Assembly: GCF_947039875.1 (NCBI RefSeq) | Contig: NZ_CAMRAN010000006.1 | Location: 1-64,000 of the forward strand | Length of the DNA: 64,000 bases | Reading direction: 5' to 3' | From: an uncultured Photobacterium sp. | GTDB taxonomy: Bacteria; Pseudomonadota; Gammaproteobacteria; Enterobacterales; Vibrionaceae | In this document: positions 1 through 8,576 of the stretch, piece by piece | Layout: each line of letters starts with the position of its first letter | How positions within the stretch are numbered: the first letter of the stretch is position 1 | Notes under the pieces: model-generated | The model's database searches: none | Seen by the model: the letters and a program-made list of their open reading frames with translations, nothing else | What the model was told of the DNA's origin: nothing | Translations under genes and position numbers: made by a program

Positions 1-563
1 TAAATACCAGTATTGTTGGACCACAAGTGGGTGCTGAAATGGCATCACAAGGTGGTTTAGCATTATTGGTGACAATGCTTTGTATTCTTGGTTACCTAAG
101 TTACCGTTTTGAATGGCGTCTTGCTGCGGGGGCATTACTTGCCCTAATGCACGATGTTATTTTAGCTGTTGGTTTCTTTGCCATGACGCAAATGGAGTTT
201 AACTTAACGGTACTTGCGGCGATCTTGGCAATCTTGGGCTACTCATTGAATGACTCGATTGTTATTGCCGACCGTATTCGTGAACTTTTGATTGCGAAAC
301 CAAAGCAAGATATTGAAGCAACCAATAATGAAGCGATTATTGCGACGTTCTCACGTACGATGGTGACATCAGGTACGACGTTGATGACGATCAGTTCATT
401 ATGGCTATTAGGTGGTTCATCATTGCAAGGTTTCTCTATTGCGATGTTTATTGGTGTATTAACAGGTACATGGTCATCGATTTCAGTAGGTACTCTACTT
501 CCTGAATTCTTAGGCTTAAAACCTGAACACTACTTACCAAAACCTGAGTCACAAGATCCTTAA
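1..563 (+). CDS. secF: Protein translocase subunit SecF, C-terminal part
   Basis: The window opens inside this gene, in frame from base 3, so the N-terminal half is missing. About 187 residues remain. They start with the SIVGPQVGAE stretch typical of SecF and contain four hydrophobic segments plus the conserved GYSLNDSIVIADRIRE loop. SecF is an inner-membrane RND-like partner of SecD that uses the proton-motive force to finish protein export through SecYEG. The gene ends the presumed yajC-secD-secF operon, because a terminator follows within 70 bases. Identification is secure; only the truncated start is unknown. Confidence 0.95.
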   Translation, partial: NTSIVGPQVGAEMASQGGLALLVTMLCILGYLSYRFEWRLAAGALLALMHDVILAVGFFAMTQMEFNLTVLAAILAILGYSLNDSIVIADRIRELLIAKPKQDIEATNNEAIIATFSRTMVTSGTTLMTISSLWLLGGSSLQGFSIAMFIGVLTGTWSSISVGTLLPEFLGLKPEHYLPKPESQDP

Positions 564-593
564 CCGTTAACGACTTATTGTTAATGATAAATA

Positions 594-628
594 AGAAACC
601 GTCTGCAGTTATGCTGGCGGTTTTTTTG
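594..628 (+). terminator. Intrinsic terminator of secF
   Basis: An imperfect ten-base stem (AACCGTCTGC with GCTGGCGGTT) is followed by seven T residues, about 30 bases after the secF stop. Confidence 0.85.
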
Positions 629-720
629 TATTGGCTCAAAATATGTATTTATTTTTCAGTTATAAATGAAATTTATTGTTACACTGGGGAAACTTAAATA
701 AGCATGATAAAGGAGATAAT

Positions 721-1035
721 ATGCAACTAAAAATGATAGTTATGTGTAGCATGGCATTGTTAGTTGTTGGCTGTACGCATACCGATGATGGTAATATACG
801 GTTTGTACCCGATGAATATATAAGCGATGTTCAATATAGTAGCATTTATCACTATGGTTATAATCAGGGCTGTGAATCGGCATTGGCAAAGGCAAAAGTA
901 GCAGGGCATAGCTATAATCAAGATATAACGTTAGAGAATAGATCGACACAGTTTACTGATGGTTGGCAACAAGGATATTCCGCTTGCGAAGCGGGAAAAG
1001 AAGTCATGCTATATAATTTATCGAAAACACAATAA
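721..1035 (+). CDS. Small secreted lipoprotein of unknown function
   Basis: This encodes a 104-residue protein. The start at 721 was chosen over an in-frame upstream start because AAGGAG lies just before it and because it gives a compact lipoprotein signal. A short hydrophobic stretch ends in the lipobox LVVGC, with the acylated Cys at residue 18. The mature part holds two similar short motifs, GYNQGCESA and GWQQGYSAC, so it may be a duplicated mini-domain containing a cysteine pair. It stands alone between two hairpins. I do not recognise the family; localisation to an envelope membrane is inferred from the lipobox alone. Confidence 0.7.
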   Translation: MQLKMIVMCSMALLVVGCTHTDDGNIRFVPDEYISDVQYSSIYHYGYNQGCESALAKAKVAGHSYNQDITLENRSTQFTDGWQQGYSACEAGKEVMLYNLSKTQ

Positions 1036-1101
1036 AGCTTTCGATGTATGTCACTTTTTTATAAATTAGGCTTTGTTTTATAACTAAATGCTGCTTATCA
1101 T

Positions 1102-1132
1102 AGCCAACAGCACGGATATGTGGTTGTTGGCT
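1102..1132 (+). terminator. Hairpin after the small lipoprotein gene
   Basis: AGCCAACA pairs perfectly with TGTTGGCT across a 15-base loop. Only three T residues follow, so termination would be weak. Confidence 0.45.
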
Positions 1133-1176
1133 TTCATTATATTTAGCGATAAGATATTTCAAGCTGCTTGTGATAC

Positions 1177-1203
1177 AAAAAACAGACCCTAAGATCTGTT
1201 TTT
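1177..1203. terminator. Bidirectional terminator
   Basis: AAAACAGA pairs with TCTGTTTT around an eight-base loop, flanked by an A-run on one side and a T-run on the other. It can stop transcription from both the lipoprotein gene and the opposing gene at 1252-1524. Confidence 0.75.
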
Positions 1204-1251
1204 ATTATAAATGTAAACTAGCCAAAGTTTTTCATTTTTCGTTTTAATTAA

Positions 1252-1524
1252 TTATGCAGCGAGAGATGTTATTTTTTGATTATTAAATCCAATATGAGTC
1301 ACAATATTAACTTCGGGTAATAATAAATAGCTGTCTAATTTATTATTGTTTAACTCAATTACAATTTGTAAGTGGTATTCAGTTATTTCTCTAAGGAATG
1401 AATAACAATTTATGTTATTACTACACTTTAATTGTTTATAGCATCCTTCTTTTTCATATACCCAAGCATTATATGTACGCTTATTACGTTCTATTTCTGC
1501 GATAAATTCCGCAATATTTTTCAT
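1252..1524 (-). CDS. Hypothetical protein, 90 residues
   Basis: A small soluble protein whose start is supported by AAAGGA placed eight bases upstream. It is rich in Asn, Ile and Glu, with an N-terminal charged helix (IAEFIAEIERNKRT) followed by alternating hydrophobic residues that suggest beta strands. Three cysteines are present but no known motif. It is followed by a terminator and faces away from tag. I do not recognise the family. The good ribosome binding site and terminator argue that it is a real gene. Confidence 0.55.
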   Translation of the reverse strand: MKNIAEFIAEIERNKRTYNAWVYEKEGCYKQLKCSNNINCYSFLREITEYHLQIVIELNNNKLDSYLLLPEVNIVTHIGFNNQKITSLAA

Positions 1525-1775
1525 ATTTAATCCTTTAATGATCTAATCTATGCTATAGACATCATTAGTATGCAGTAAAGAAACCAAACTAAAACTATAT
1601 ATTGATAGTTAATATAGATAATGTGATGTAGATAAGTGTTTTGAGGTAATAATGATGTTTGCAAATAAGGTCTATTAAAATAATTTAAGATTCAAGGAAT
1701 GTAATCTTAGGTATACTTGTTAATAGTGCTTGAGTATTTTATAAAATTTAAAAGAATATAATTTACGGTGTTGAT

Positions 1776-2357
1776 ATGGTAGAGGCAAAAATACGTTGTG
1801 ATTGGGCTACTCATTCAGATTTAGAAAGCCAATATCATGATAATGAATGGGGAAAAGTGCATAAAGATGATCGCTATTTATTTGAATTTTTAACATTAGA
1901 AGGCGCTCAAGCAGGGCTTAATTGGTATACTATTTTAAAAAAGCGTGCTAGTTATAAACAAGCCTTTGAGGAATATGATATTGATAAGCTTGCCGCTTAT
2001 AGCGATCAAGAAATTGAATCGCGTATAACGACAATTGTAGACACTTATGATGTTGTTCGACACCGTAGTAAATTACGCTCGGTGTTTACGAATGCACGTG
2101 CGGCACAAGTATTACAATATCAGTATGGTAATCTAATGACGCCATTATGGTGGTTTGTTAATAATGAGCCTCAGATCAACCATTGGCCATCAAAAGATCA
2201 GGTACCTACTGTTACTGCTGCATCGTTAGCACTGAGTCAATTTTTAAAGCAACATGGGTTTAAGTTTATTGGCAATATAACCTGTTACGCTTTTATGCAA
2301 GCGGTAGGTATGGTGAATGATCATACAATTGATTGCCATTGTTATCATGGTATTTAA
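1776..2357 (+). CDS. tag: DNA-3-methyladenine glycosylase I
   Basis: Tag removes 3-methyladenine from alkylated DNA, the first step of base excision repair. The 193-residue product matches the family in length and landmarks: the N-terminal RCDWA and YHDNEWG segments supply a zinc-ligand Cys and His, LEGAQAGLNWYTILKKR forms the helix-hairpin-helix core, GFKFIGNITCYAFMQAVGMVNDH is the C-terminal core, and DCHC carries the last zinc-ligand Cys. It is monocistronic, preceded by an AT-rich 250-base spacer. There is no strong Shine-Dalgarno sequence before the ATG (only ACGGTG), so the start rests on the family's length. The identification is secure. Confidence 0.93.
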   Translation: MVEAKIRCDWATHSDLESQYHDNEWGKVHKDDRYLFEFLTLEGAQAGLNWYTILKKRASYKQAFEEYDIDKLAAYSDQEIESRITTIVDTYDVVRHRSKLRSVFTNARAAQVLQYQYGNLMTPLWWFVNNEPQINHWPSKDQVPTVTAASLALSQFLKQHGFKFIGNITCYAFMQAVGMVNDHTIDCHCYHGI

Positions 2358-2456
2358 AATGACATACCAAAGTCGCTATAAATATAAAAAAGATCACATT
2401 TAATGGGCTAAATTCGTTATCATAATCGAATCTATTCATCTTTTTTATGGGGCGTT

Positions 2457-3386
2457 ATGTCTACAACGGCAGTAAAGTTAATTCAGAAAGTTACTTGGGT
2501 TGGGTCTATTGCAAACATTGCTTTAGCATTTATAAAAATTACCATAGGTAAACTTACTGGCAGTCAGGCACTTATTGCCGATGGTGTACACAGTTTTTCT
2601 GATTTGGTAACAGATACAGCAATTCTTATTGGCTCTCGTTATTGGACGGCACCAGCAGATAAAGAACATCCTTATGGTCATGGTCGATTTGAAACGTTAA
2701 CGAATATTTTTATTGGCTTTATTTTAGCCATTGTTGGTATTGGTATTGGTTGGGACTCTCTACATTCAATAAGTACTGAGTCACATTTACAACCAGGAAT
2801 ATTAGCGTTTAGTGCCGCTGTTGTGTCGATTGTTGTCAAAGAAGTGCTGTACCGATGGACGGTAATTCAAGCTAAAAAAATTAACAGCCGTGCTTTATAT
2901 GCAAATGCTTGGCACCACCGTTCAGATGCATTGAGTTCATTGCCTGTTGCGATTGCTGTGATTGCGAATTATTTTTTCCCAACATTTCATTATTTAGATC
3001 AAATTGCAGCATTAATTGTTACGGTAATGATATTAAAGGCCTCATTTGATATTTTATGGCCAGCGATTTTAGAGTTGACTGAAGCAAAAGCAGATTCTGA
3101 TATTGAAAAACAAATTCAAGCATATGCAGCTGAAGATAAAGATATTAAAGAAGTCCATGAAATAAGAAGTCGTCGTACCGGCAGTATTATTTTGTTAGAT
3201 TTTCATTTATTGGTTGATCCTGAAATGAGCGTTGAACGTGCGCATAATATTACTGAAAACTTTAAGACTCATTTGTTAAATGAATTAGATGAAGTTGCCG
3301 ATATTATTATTCATATCGAGCCATACAATTGTCAAGAGAGAATAATCAATCCGTGTTGTGATGATTGTGAGCAGTTAAAGAAGTAA
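2457..3386 (+). CDS. Cation diffusion facilitator (FieF/CzcD family) metal exporter
   Basis: An inner-membrane antiporter that exports divalent metals such as Zn, Fe, Co or Mn in exchange for protons. The 309-residue protein has the family layout: about six membrane segments followed by a ferredoxin-like cytoplasmic domain. Metal-site signatures are visible in the second segment (ADGVHSFSDL) and the fifth (HHRSDALSS), with HPYGHGRFE between them. The C-terminal tail is unusual, carrying five Cys in CQERIINPCCDDC, a likely extra metal-binding patch. GGGGCG precedes the ATG. Metal specificity cannot be told from sequence. Confidence 0.88.
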   Translation: MSTTAVKLIQKVTWVGSIANIALAFIKITIGKLTGSQALIADGVHSFSDLVTDTAILIGSRYWTAPADKEHPYGHGRFETLTNIFIGFILAIVGIGIGWDSLHSISTESHLQPGILAFSAAVVSIVVKEVLYRWTVIQAKKINSRALYANAWHHRSDALSSLPVAIAVIANYFFPTFHYLDQIAALIVTVMILKASFDILWPAILELTEAKADSDIEKQIQAYAAEDKDIKEVHEIRSRRTGSIILLDFHLLVDPEMSVERAHNITENFKTHLLNELDEVADIIIHIEPYNCQERIINPCCDDCEQLKK

Positions 3387-3390
3387 AATC

Positions 3391-3427
3391 AGTAACAAGA
3401 TCGTTATAAGCGGTCTTGTTACTATTT
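3391..3427. terminator. Bidirectional terminator between the CDF gene and lplA
   Basis: AGTAACAAGA pairs perfectly with TCTTGTTACT around a partly paired loop, followed by ATTTT. The two neighbouring genes converge here. Confidence 0.75.
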
Positions 3428-3445
3428 TCAATCATGGGAACTGTG

Positions 3446-4468
3446 TTAATTAATCGTATGCTGCAGCCAATAAGCAATATCCATTAATACGTCATTATAA
3501 TGGGGATATTCTATAGCAAGGTTATCTATGGCCGTATTTATAGCTGTCGCATTATAAGGTAGATTAAGCAATCGCTGTTCTAGTAAGTCTAGTGGCACGA
3601 GATCTAAACTATCAGTAAAGAGTTTCACTTCTGTAATCACACCTTTATTTACATCAAGGTGCAATTCGATACCACCCCAAGTAAAACGTTCATCAATTGT
3701 GTGTGTGAACTGGGGCGTATTACCAAAATTCCAATCCCAACGACTAAATTTCGCGAAGGTTTCAGTAAAGCCTGTTAATTCTGGCACGGCTTGTGGTGAA
3801 ATATGTTCAATTTTAGCCTGTTCATGATAGTAATCACAAAAGGTCTCTATAATAGCGTTACAGACCATTTGATGATCAATATTTGTGACAATTTGGTTGA
3901 GGTTGGTTACTCGTGAACGAACGGAAGTGATCCCTTTTGCTGCTAGTTTCTTTTTATCGGGATTGAGGTAATTTGCTAATCGGGTTAAATCAGCACTGAG
4001 TAATAATGTCCCATGGTGAAAGCCTCTATCCATCGTCTCACGATAGGCTGAACCAGAAAACTTACGTTCACCTTCACTATCTTCAACAACTAAATCATTA
4101 CGGCCTGTCGCTTTGCCGTGTATACCTAGCTTTTTTAGTGCGGTAAGTACAATGTCGGTTGAGATTGTTTTATTGTAATCAGGTTTACCGGCCATAAAAG
4201 TGAAGTTGGTATTACCAAGATCATGAAAAACAGCCCCACCACCACTTTGACGACGAGCTAACGTAATACCATCTTGTTCCATTTTTAGGGTATTACATTC
4301 TTTCCATGGATTTTGAGCTCGGCCAATCACAACTGTATTGTCATTACGCCATAAGAATAAGACTTGTTGATGAGGAGACATTGTACGGAAAATAGCATCT
4401 TCAACAGCAAGGTTGAACCATGGATTGGTTGAGTCTGAAATCAGCACTCTAATTTTTGAAGGCATCAT
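3446..4468 (-). CDS. lplA: Lipoate-protein ligase A
   Basis: LplA attaches scavenged lipoate, through lipoyl-AMP, to the E2 subunits of 2-oxoacid dehydrogenases and to GcvH. The 340-residue length fits the two-domain enterobacterial enzyme. The adenylate and lipoate pocket motif [12 protein letters not shown] is present near residue 73, and the conserved KFSGSAYR and HHGTLLL segments follow. The C-terminal accessory domain is intact. Two adjacent ATG codons could serve as start, with AGGT a few bases upstream. The gene is monocistronic; the strong hairpin around 4573-4612 insulates it from transcription arriving from upstream. Confidence 0.93.
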   Translation of the reverse strand: MMPSKIRVLISDSTNPWFNLAVEDAIFRTMSPHQQVLFLWRNDNTVVIGRAQNPWKECNTLKMEQDGITLARRQSGGGAVFHDLGNTNFTFMAGKPDYNKTISTDIVLTALKKLGIHGKATGRNDLVVEDSEGERKFSGSAYRETMDRGFHHGTLLLSADLTRLANYLNPDKKKLAAKGITSVRSRVTNLNQIVTNIDHQMVCNAIIETFCDYYHEQAKIEHISPQAVPELTGFTETFAKFSRWDWNFGNTPQFTHTIDERFTWGGIELHLDVNKGVITEVKLFTDSLDLVPLDLLEQRLLNLPYNATAINTAIDNLAIEYPHYNDVLMDIAYWLQHTIN

Positions 4469-4894
4469 GCATACCTGACTAAATGTGGATGCAATGAATT
4501 TACCTTGTCATATGAGAGAGGTAAAGCAGTCAATCCAGAATAGGGCATTTTGTTGGCGAGGAATATAAAAAAACCAAATCACATTTATAAACTGGAACAA
4601 ATGTGATTTGGTAATATGATTTTAATTATGATTTGTCTTGAGAATCTTGTTGTTTCTTAGATCATATAATGAGAATAGCATCGCATATTTGATATGAAAA
4701 CATCGATAATTGTAAGGTAAGGTTACTATTTATTGAGGCTTAACATTATAAATGTGACAAATGGGTAAGCAGATATGGTGGGTTTTGTGATGATACAAGG
4801 GCCGATAGGAGGCGATGCAGAAAATAGTCGTCAATAAGAGCATGGACAGATTACCATGCTACCTCTAATCAAAATATTATTACGACTAGATTAG
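4469..4894. other. Non-coding spacer upstream of lplA
   Basis: I found no convincing gene here. The spacer holds the lplA promoter region, a strong minus-strand terminator (4566-4612) and a small perfect hairpin (4839-4860, AGCATGG with CCATGCT) without a T-run. Roughly 280 untranslated bases separate the small peptide gene at 4895-5014 from that terminator, so a long 3' UTR or an unrecognised small RNA on the minus strand is possible. Confidence 0.4.
4566..4612 (-). terminator. Strong minus-strand terminator without an obvious adjacent gene
   Basis: A perfect 14-bp stem (ACCAAATCACATTT with AAATGTGATTTGGT, 12-base loop) is followed on the minus strand by seven T residues. It would end transcripts coming from the 39-residue peptide gene or from an unannotated RNA. 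Confidence 0.8.
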
Positions 4895-5014
4895 TTACTG
4901 ATTGTTTGTTGTTTGTTCTGTTGGTGTCGGTTGACTTGTTTGGTTAAAGACATCATAAGTGATGAAGTAGCCAATTAATAAAATGAGAGGAATAAATTTT
5001 ATCCACTTGTTCAT
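4895..5014 (-). CDS. Small single-pass membrane protein, 39 residues
   Basis: This is a short frame starting MNKWIKFIPLILLIGYFITY: a basic tip, one strongly hydrophobic segment of about 15 residues, then a polar tail rich in Thr, Gln and Pro. That is the architecture of a small bacterial membrane peptide, probably tail-out or tail-in according to the positive-inside rule. The upstream ribosome site is weak (GGGT). A longer overlapping frame at 4953-5201 looks like chance. I do not recognise the family. Support comes from the clean hydrophobic profile and the terminator further downstream. Confidence 0.45.
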   Translation of the reverse strand: MNKWIKFIPLILLIGYFITYDVFNQTSQPTPTEQTTNNQ

Positions 5015-5185
5015 AATGATACCCAGCAAAAAAATGTTCGGCTACCATACCAGTCTTCTTCTGTAGGTAAACAACTATTAATGAAAAGTTAGGTTTTATG
5101 TTGTTCAAGAGGTATGGGCTAAATAGATAACATCTCGTTATGAAAGTGGTGTTTTTTTCTTTTATTCTTGCATTTAATGTCAATA

Positions 5186-5209
5186 AAGGAAAAGCCGACA
5201 TAGCGGCTT
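5186..5209 (-). terminator. Terminator of the MaoC-type gene
   Basis: On the minus strand AAGCCG pairs with CGGCTT across a six-base loop, followed by TTCCTTTATT. It lies about 35 bases past the stop of the gene at 5243-5914. Confidence 0.65.
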
Positions 5210-5242
5210 CTTCAGGTAAATATTATGCATTAGTTATAAAAA

Positions 5243-5914
5243 CTAAAAATAAAGACGCATAACGGATTCTGCAACACAAGCAGGGCGACGGCAGCCTTCG
5301 ATTTCCACGGTGATTTCTTGTACTATTTCTAAGCCACGTTTAATTGGTGTTACAGATTGAATTTTTGTTCTAGCACGAATATTCACGCCAGATTTAACTG
5401 GATAAGGGAATCGAACTTGATTTAAGCCATAATTGACAGTCATTCTCGCAGACGGAAATTTTGGGCTGGCAGGATCAACACTGTCTGTTAATACAGAGAG
5501 GAGTGAAAGCGTTAAAAAACCATGAGCGATGGTTGTTTTAAAAGGAGAATCTGTCGCTGCTTTTTGAGGATCAGTATGAATCCATTGATGATCATTTGTG
5601 ACACTTGCAAAATTATTGATACGTAATTGATCAACGTTCAACCATTCGCCAACATGAATCTCTTCACCTAATGATGCAGTGAGTTCATTCATGACTTTGG
5701 TTGCTTCTGGGTGCATCTCAATCTCAATTGGTTCAGATATCGAGGCAAGGTTATGATCTTTTACCCAAGTTGCAAAGTGACTGCTATTGGCTTTATTGAG
5801 AAATTCGATCCAGTAATCACGAATTGATGGTGATAGCCAGTCTTTAAATTCAAACTGGTGATGTGATAACACTTCACGCTTACGTTTGATAAAATCGACT
5901 ACTTTTACTTTCAT
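5243..5914 (-). CDS. MaoC-fold (R)-specific enoyl-CoA hydratase-like protein
   Basis: The C-terminal 130 residues form a hot-dog fold of the MaoC/NodN type. The hydratase-2 catalytic signature is visible as TNDHQWIHTDPQKA, followed by TTIAHGFLTLSLL. Such enzymes hydrate trans-2-enoyl-CoA, supplying (R)-3-hydroxyacyl-CoA for polyhydroxyalkanoate or fatty-acid routes. An N-terminal extension of about 75 residues is longer than in minimal MaoC proteins and looks like a helical oligomerisation or substrate-cap region. It is monocistronic with its own terminator and lies divergent from astB. Substrate is unknown. Confidence 0.82.
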   Translation of the reverse strand: MKVKVVDFIKRKREVLSHHQFEFKDWLSPSIRDYWIEFLNKANSSHFATWVKDHNLASISEPIEIEMHPEATKVMNELTASLGEEIHVGEWLNVDQLRINNFASVTNDHQWIHTDPQKAATDSPFKTTIAHGFLTLSLLSVLTDSVDPASPKFPSARMTVNYGLNQVRFPYPVKSGVNIRARTKIQSVTPIKRGLEIVQEITVEIEGCRRPACVAESVMRLYF

Positions 5915-6240
5915 AGAGCATAACCTTAGTTTGAAATGCCGCGCTTTGGTTTGGGGCTGGGCATTGTAGCTATTATTTACATTAGTACAACTGGTATTTG
6001 TTATAATAAATAATCATAAGACTCATCGGATGAGTTGATTTTAAGGATGTTGATGCTATTACGCAATAATTAAATAGCGTTTTTTTGGATTTTTATAAAA
6101 TACTGAGCACAATTACACCGATAGCGACATTAGGTATGAACATGATAAACCATCGGTCTTAACTGAGGCTGAAATTAAGTAAATAGATACAAGCTATAAT
6201 AATAGTGCATGCTTTATATTTGTCATGGAGGAAGTAAGTA
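5915..6240. other. Divergent spacer between the MaoC-type gene and astB
   Basis: It holds promoters for both genes and no credible frame. A tight palindrome (ACTCATC, one base, GATGAGT) at 6021-6035 could be an operator for an unknown regulator. GGAGG lies eight to twelve bases before the astB ATG. Confidence 0.4.
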
Positions 6241-7575
6241 ATGGCACATGAAGCTAATTTTGATGGGTTAGTTGGACCTACGCATAATTATAGTGGCTTA
6301 TCGACAGGTAATATTGCATCTTTGACTTATAGCCAGCAAGTTTCAAACCCGAAAATGGCTGCTTTGCAAGGTTTGAATAAAATGCAAGCGCTCGCTAATT
6401 TAGGGCTGATACAAGGAGTGATCGCGCCTCAAATGCGACCTGATATAAAGATGTTACGTCGATTCGGTTTTAATGGCAGTGATCGCAGTGTATTACAGCA
6501 AGCATCACAGCATGCACCTAAATTATTAACCAGTTGTTATTCTGCATCAAGCATGTGGGCAGCTAACGCAGCGACAGTATCACCGTCAGCTGATACGAAA
6601 GATCGGCGTATACATTTTACGCCTGCTAATTTAGCGAGTCATTTTCATCGCTCAATTGAGTATCAAACAACAGCACGTATTTTGGCTGCGATGTTTAACG
6701 ATGATAATTATTTTTGTCACCATCAATCATTACCGACATCGGAACAATTAGGTGATGAAGGCGCTGCTAATCACACCCGTTTTTGTTCTCAATATGAAGA
6801 GCAAGGTGTCGAAATGTTTGTTTTTGGGCGTTATGGCTTTGATTTTAATCAGGCATCACCGTCAAATTACCCTGCAAGACAAACTTATGAGGCCAGTGCG
6901 GCTATTGCACGATTACATCAATTAGATCCGCAACAGGTTGTGATGGCTCAGCAGAATCCGTTATTAATTGATCAAGGTGTGTTCCATAATGATGTGATTG
7001 CGGTTGGAAATAAGCAAACCTTATTTTGTCACCAACATGCATTTTTAAATCAAGCGGATGTGTATTTAGAACTTCAACAAAAAATGGACGGCAAGTTAGC
7101 GATTATTGAAGTACCAGACAATCAGGTGAGTATAAATGATGCGATAAGTAGTTACTTGTTTAATTCACAATTAGTGACGTTACCCAGTGGCGATGTTAGT
7201 TTGATTTTGCCGCAGCAATGTCGAGATAATCCTCATGTATGGCAGTATATTCAACAACTATTGCAAGCAAAACGGGGGATTAATCGTATTGATTTCTTTG
7301 ATTTAAACCAGAGTATGCAAAATGGCGGAGGGCCTGCATGTTTACGTTTAAGAGTGGTGTTAACAGAAGCAGAACGTCACGCAATGAATCCTGCAGTGTT
7401 ATTAACCGATACCCTATTTAAACGTTTGCAGCAGTGGATTCATTTACATTATCGAGATCGACTGGTGGAAGATGATTTAGCCGATCCTGCATTATTATTA
7501 GCGTCTCAAACAGCATTGGATGAGCTTACTCATATTTTAAAGCTGGGCTCTGTATATGATTTTCAATGTATATAA
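6241..7575 (+). CDS. astB: N-succinylarginine dihydrolase
   Basis: AstB hydrolyses N2-succinylarginine to N2-succinylornithine, two ammonia and CO2, the second step of the arginine succinyltransferase pathway. The 444-residue length and the N-terminal NFDGLVGPTHNYSGLS block are diagnostic. The guanidine-modifying catalytic triad is visible: Glu in DEGAANH, a His in QGVFHND, and the nucleophilic Cys in the NGGGPACLRLRV segment. It is preceded by a strong GGAGG site. The other ast genes are not adjacent, so astB stands alone here. The C-terminus ends soon after the family's usual end. Confidence 0.95.
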   Translation: MAHEANFDGLVGPTHNYSGLSTGNIASLTYSQQVSNPKMAALQGLNKMQALANLGLIQGVIAPQMRPDIKMLRRFGFNGSDRSVLQQASQHAPKLLTSCYSASSMWAANAATVSPSADTKDRRIHFTPANLASHFHRSIEYQTTARILAAMFNDDNYFCHHQSLPTSEQLGDEGAANHTRFCSQYEEQGVEMFVFGRYGFDFNQASPSNYPARQTYEASAAIARLHQLDPQQVVMAQQNPLLIDQGVFHNDVIAVGNKQTLFCHQHAFLNQADVYLELQQKMDGKLAIIEVPDNQVSINDAISSYLFNSQLVTLPSGDVSLILPQQCRDNPHVWQYIQQLLQAKRGINRIDFFDLNQSMQNGGGPACLRLRVVLTEAERHAMNPAVLLTDTLFKRLQQWIHLHYRDRLVEDDLADPALLLASQTALDELTHILKLGSVYDFQCI

Positions 7576-7660
7576 TTATAGATCTCGGCTATTGTGTATA
7601 GCGGGTATTTATTGATAAGAATTATTATGACAACGCTTGACCTGTTTTAGAGCAAACAGA

Positions 7661-7696
7661 GATAATGTCACTCATAAACTAATGAGTGATATTATC
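7661..7696. repeat. Long inverted repeat upstream of the yaiL-like gene
   Basis: A 15-base arm starting GATAATG pairs with its mirror ending ATTATC across a six-base loop, with one G-T wobble. It sits 33 bases before the ATG at 7729 and has no T-run. It could be an astB 3' end structure, an operator, or a translational control element. Confidence 0.55.
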
Positions 7697-7728
7697 ACTT
7701 ATAGCAACGAATAATTGATGGAGTTTCA

Positions 7729-8250
7729 ATGGCCAAGCTAAGCCTACAAGAGCAAATGCTAAAAGCAGGTCTTATCGATAAGAAAAAGCTAAAAAAAGCC
7801 GGTAAGACAACAAAGAAATCACGCACACAAGCGAAAGAAGCAAAGGCTGCTGTTGAGGAAAACCGTGTCTCTCAATTAGAGAAAGACAAAGCGCTCAACC
7901 GTCAACGAGATGAAGATGCACAACAGAAAGCATTCTTAGCGCAAGTTAAGCAATTAATCGAAATGAACCGTCTAGATCGTAATAACGGTGATATTGGTTA
8001 TAACTTTACCGATGGTACGATGGTGAGGAAAATTTATGTTGATAGTCTAATACAAAAACAACTTGTTAATGGTCGCCTTGCGATTGCGCGTTATCTTGAT
8101 GGTTATGAAGTTATTCCAGCATCTGTTGCGGATAAGATCGCACTACGCGATCAAGAATCCATTGTGCTGAATAATGTAGTTGATGACAGTATTGTTGATG
8201 AAGATGATCCATATGCAGATTTTGTTATTCCAGATGATTTGATGTGGTAA
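7729..8250 (+). CDS. yaiL: DUF2058 (YaiL-like) nucleic-acid-associated protein
   Basis: The 173-residue product has the family's two parts: a basic, Lys-rich N-terminal helix (KKKLKKAGKTTKKSRTQ, then an EAKAAVEENRV coiled stretch) likely to contact nucleic acid, and a conserved C-terminal domain with IGYNFTDGTMVRKIYV and IARYLDGYEVIP. It ends in an acidic tail. YaiL-family proteins have been annotated as nucleoproteins or polynucleotide-associated enzymes, but no reaction is firmly established. GGAG lies before the ATG and a good terminator follows, so it is monocistronic. Confidence 0.88.
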   Translation: MAKLSLQEQMLKAGLIDKKKLKKAGKTTKKSRTQAKEAKAAVEENRVSQLEKDKALNRQRDEDAQQKAFLAQVKQLIEMNRLDRNNGDIGYNFTDGTMVRKIYVDSLIQKQLVNGRLAIARYLDGYEVIPASVADKIALRDQESIVLNNVVDDSIVDEDDPYADFVIPDDLMW

Positions 8251-8263
8251 AAACTGCAATTTG

Positions 8264-8290
8264 AAAAAAGCCTCTGTTGAGGCTTTTTTT
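8264..8290 (+). terminator. Terminator of the yaiL-like gene
   Basis: AAAAAGCCTC pairs with GAGGCTTTTT across a four-base loop and runs into seven T residues. Confidence 0.92.
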
Positions 8291-8576
8291 ATACCCTCAA
8301 TATTTGGCGCGGAGGCGTTGTAGGTATTACTGTTTTAATATCAAGCATTATTAGTACGGATATACTCAAATAAAAGTGTCGTTTGCTTATTAAATGTTAT
8401 CTCAAGACAGTTGTAATTTAAGCTAATAGGGCATATTTTAATGAGAGTATTTATCATTTGCATTGCTTAAACGATGATAAAGATAAATAAATATACGATG
8501 GTAGTGCCTGTAAACACTTTATTGTCAGTCATTATCATTGCATTGTTATGATGATAAACGCACTAGGATAACAATA
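8291..8576. other. Spacer upstream of the phosphohexomutase gene
   Basis: This AT-rich stretch has no convincing frame. It must hold the promoter of the gene starting at 8577. Repeated TTATCAT/ATGATAA elements between 8447 and 8556 loosely recall Fur-box halves but form no good 19-bp match. Confidence 0.3.

Noticed and set aside
4665-4690. Fur-box-like sequence upstream of the lplA spacer
   Set aside because: Too few positions match the 19-bp consensus and no iron gene is nearby.
4839-4860. Perfect seven-bp hairpin proposed as a terminator
   Set aside because: No T-run follows on either strand and no gene ends there.
4953-5201. 82-residue minus-strand frame overlapping the small membrane peptide
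   Set aside because: It shares bases with a more plausible 39-residue membrane peptide, has no ribosome site and an unlikely composition.
8440-8560. Fur or iron operator before the phosphohexomutase gene
   Set aside because: Repeated TTATCAT-like words do not form a convincing 19-bp palindrome.
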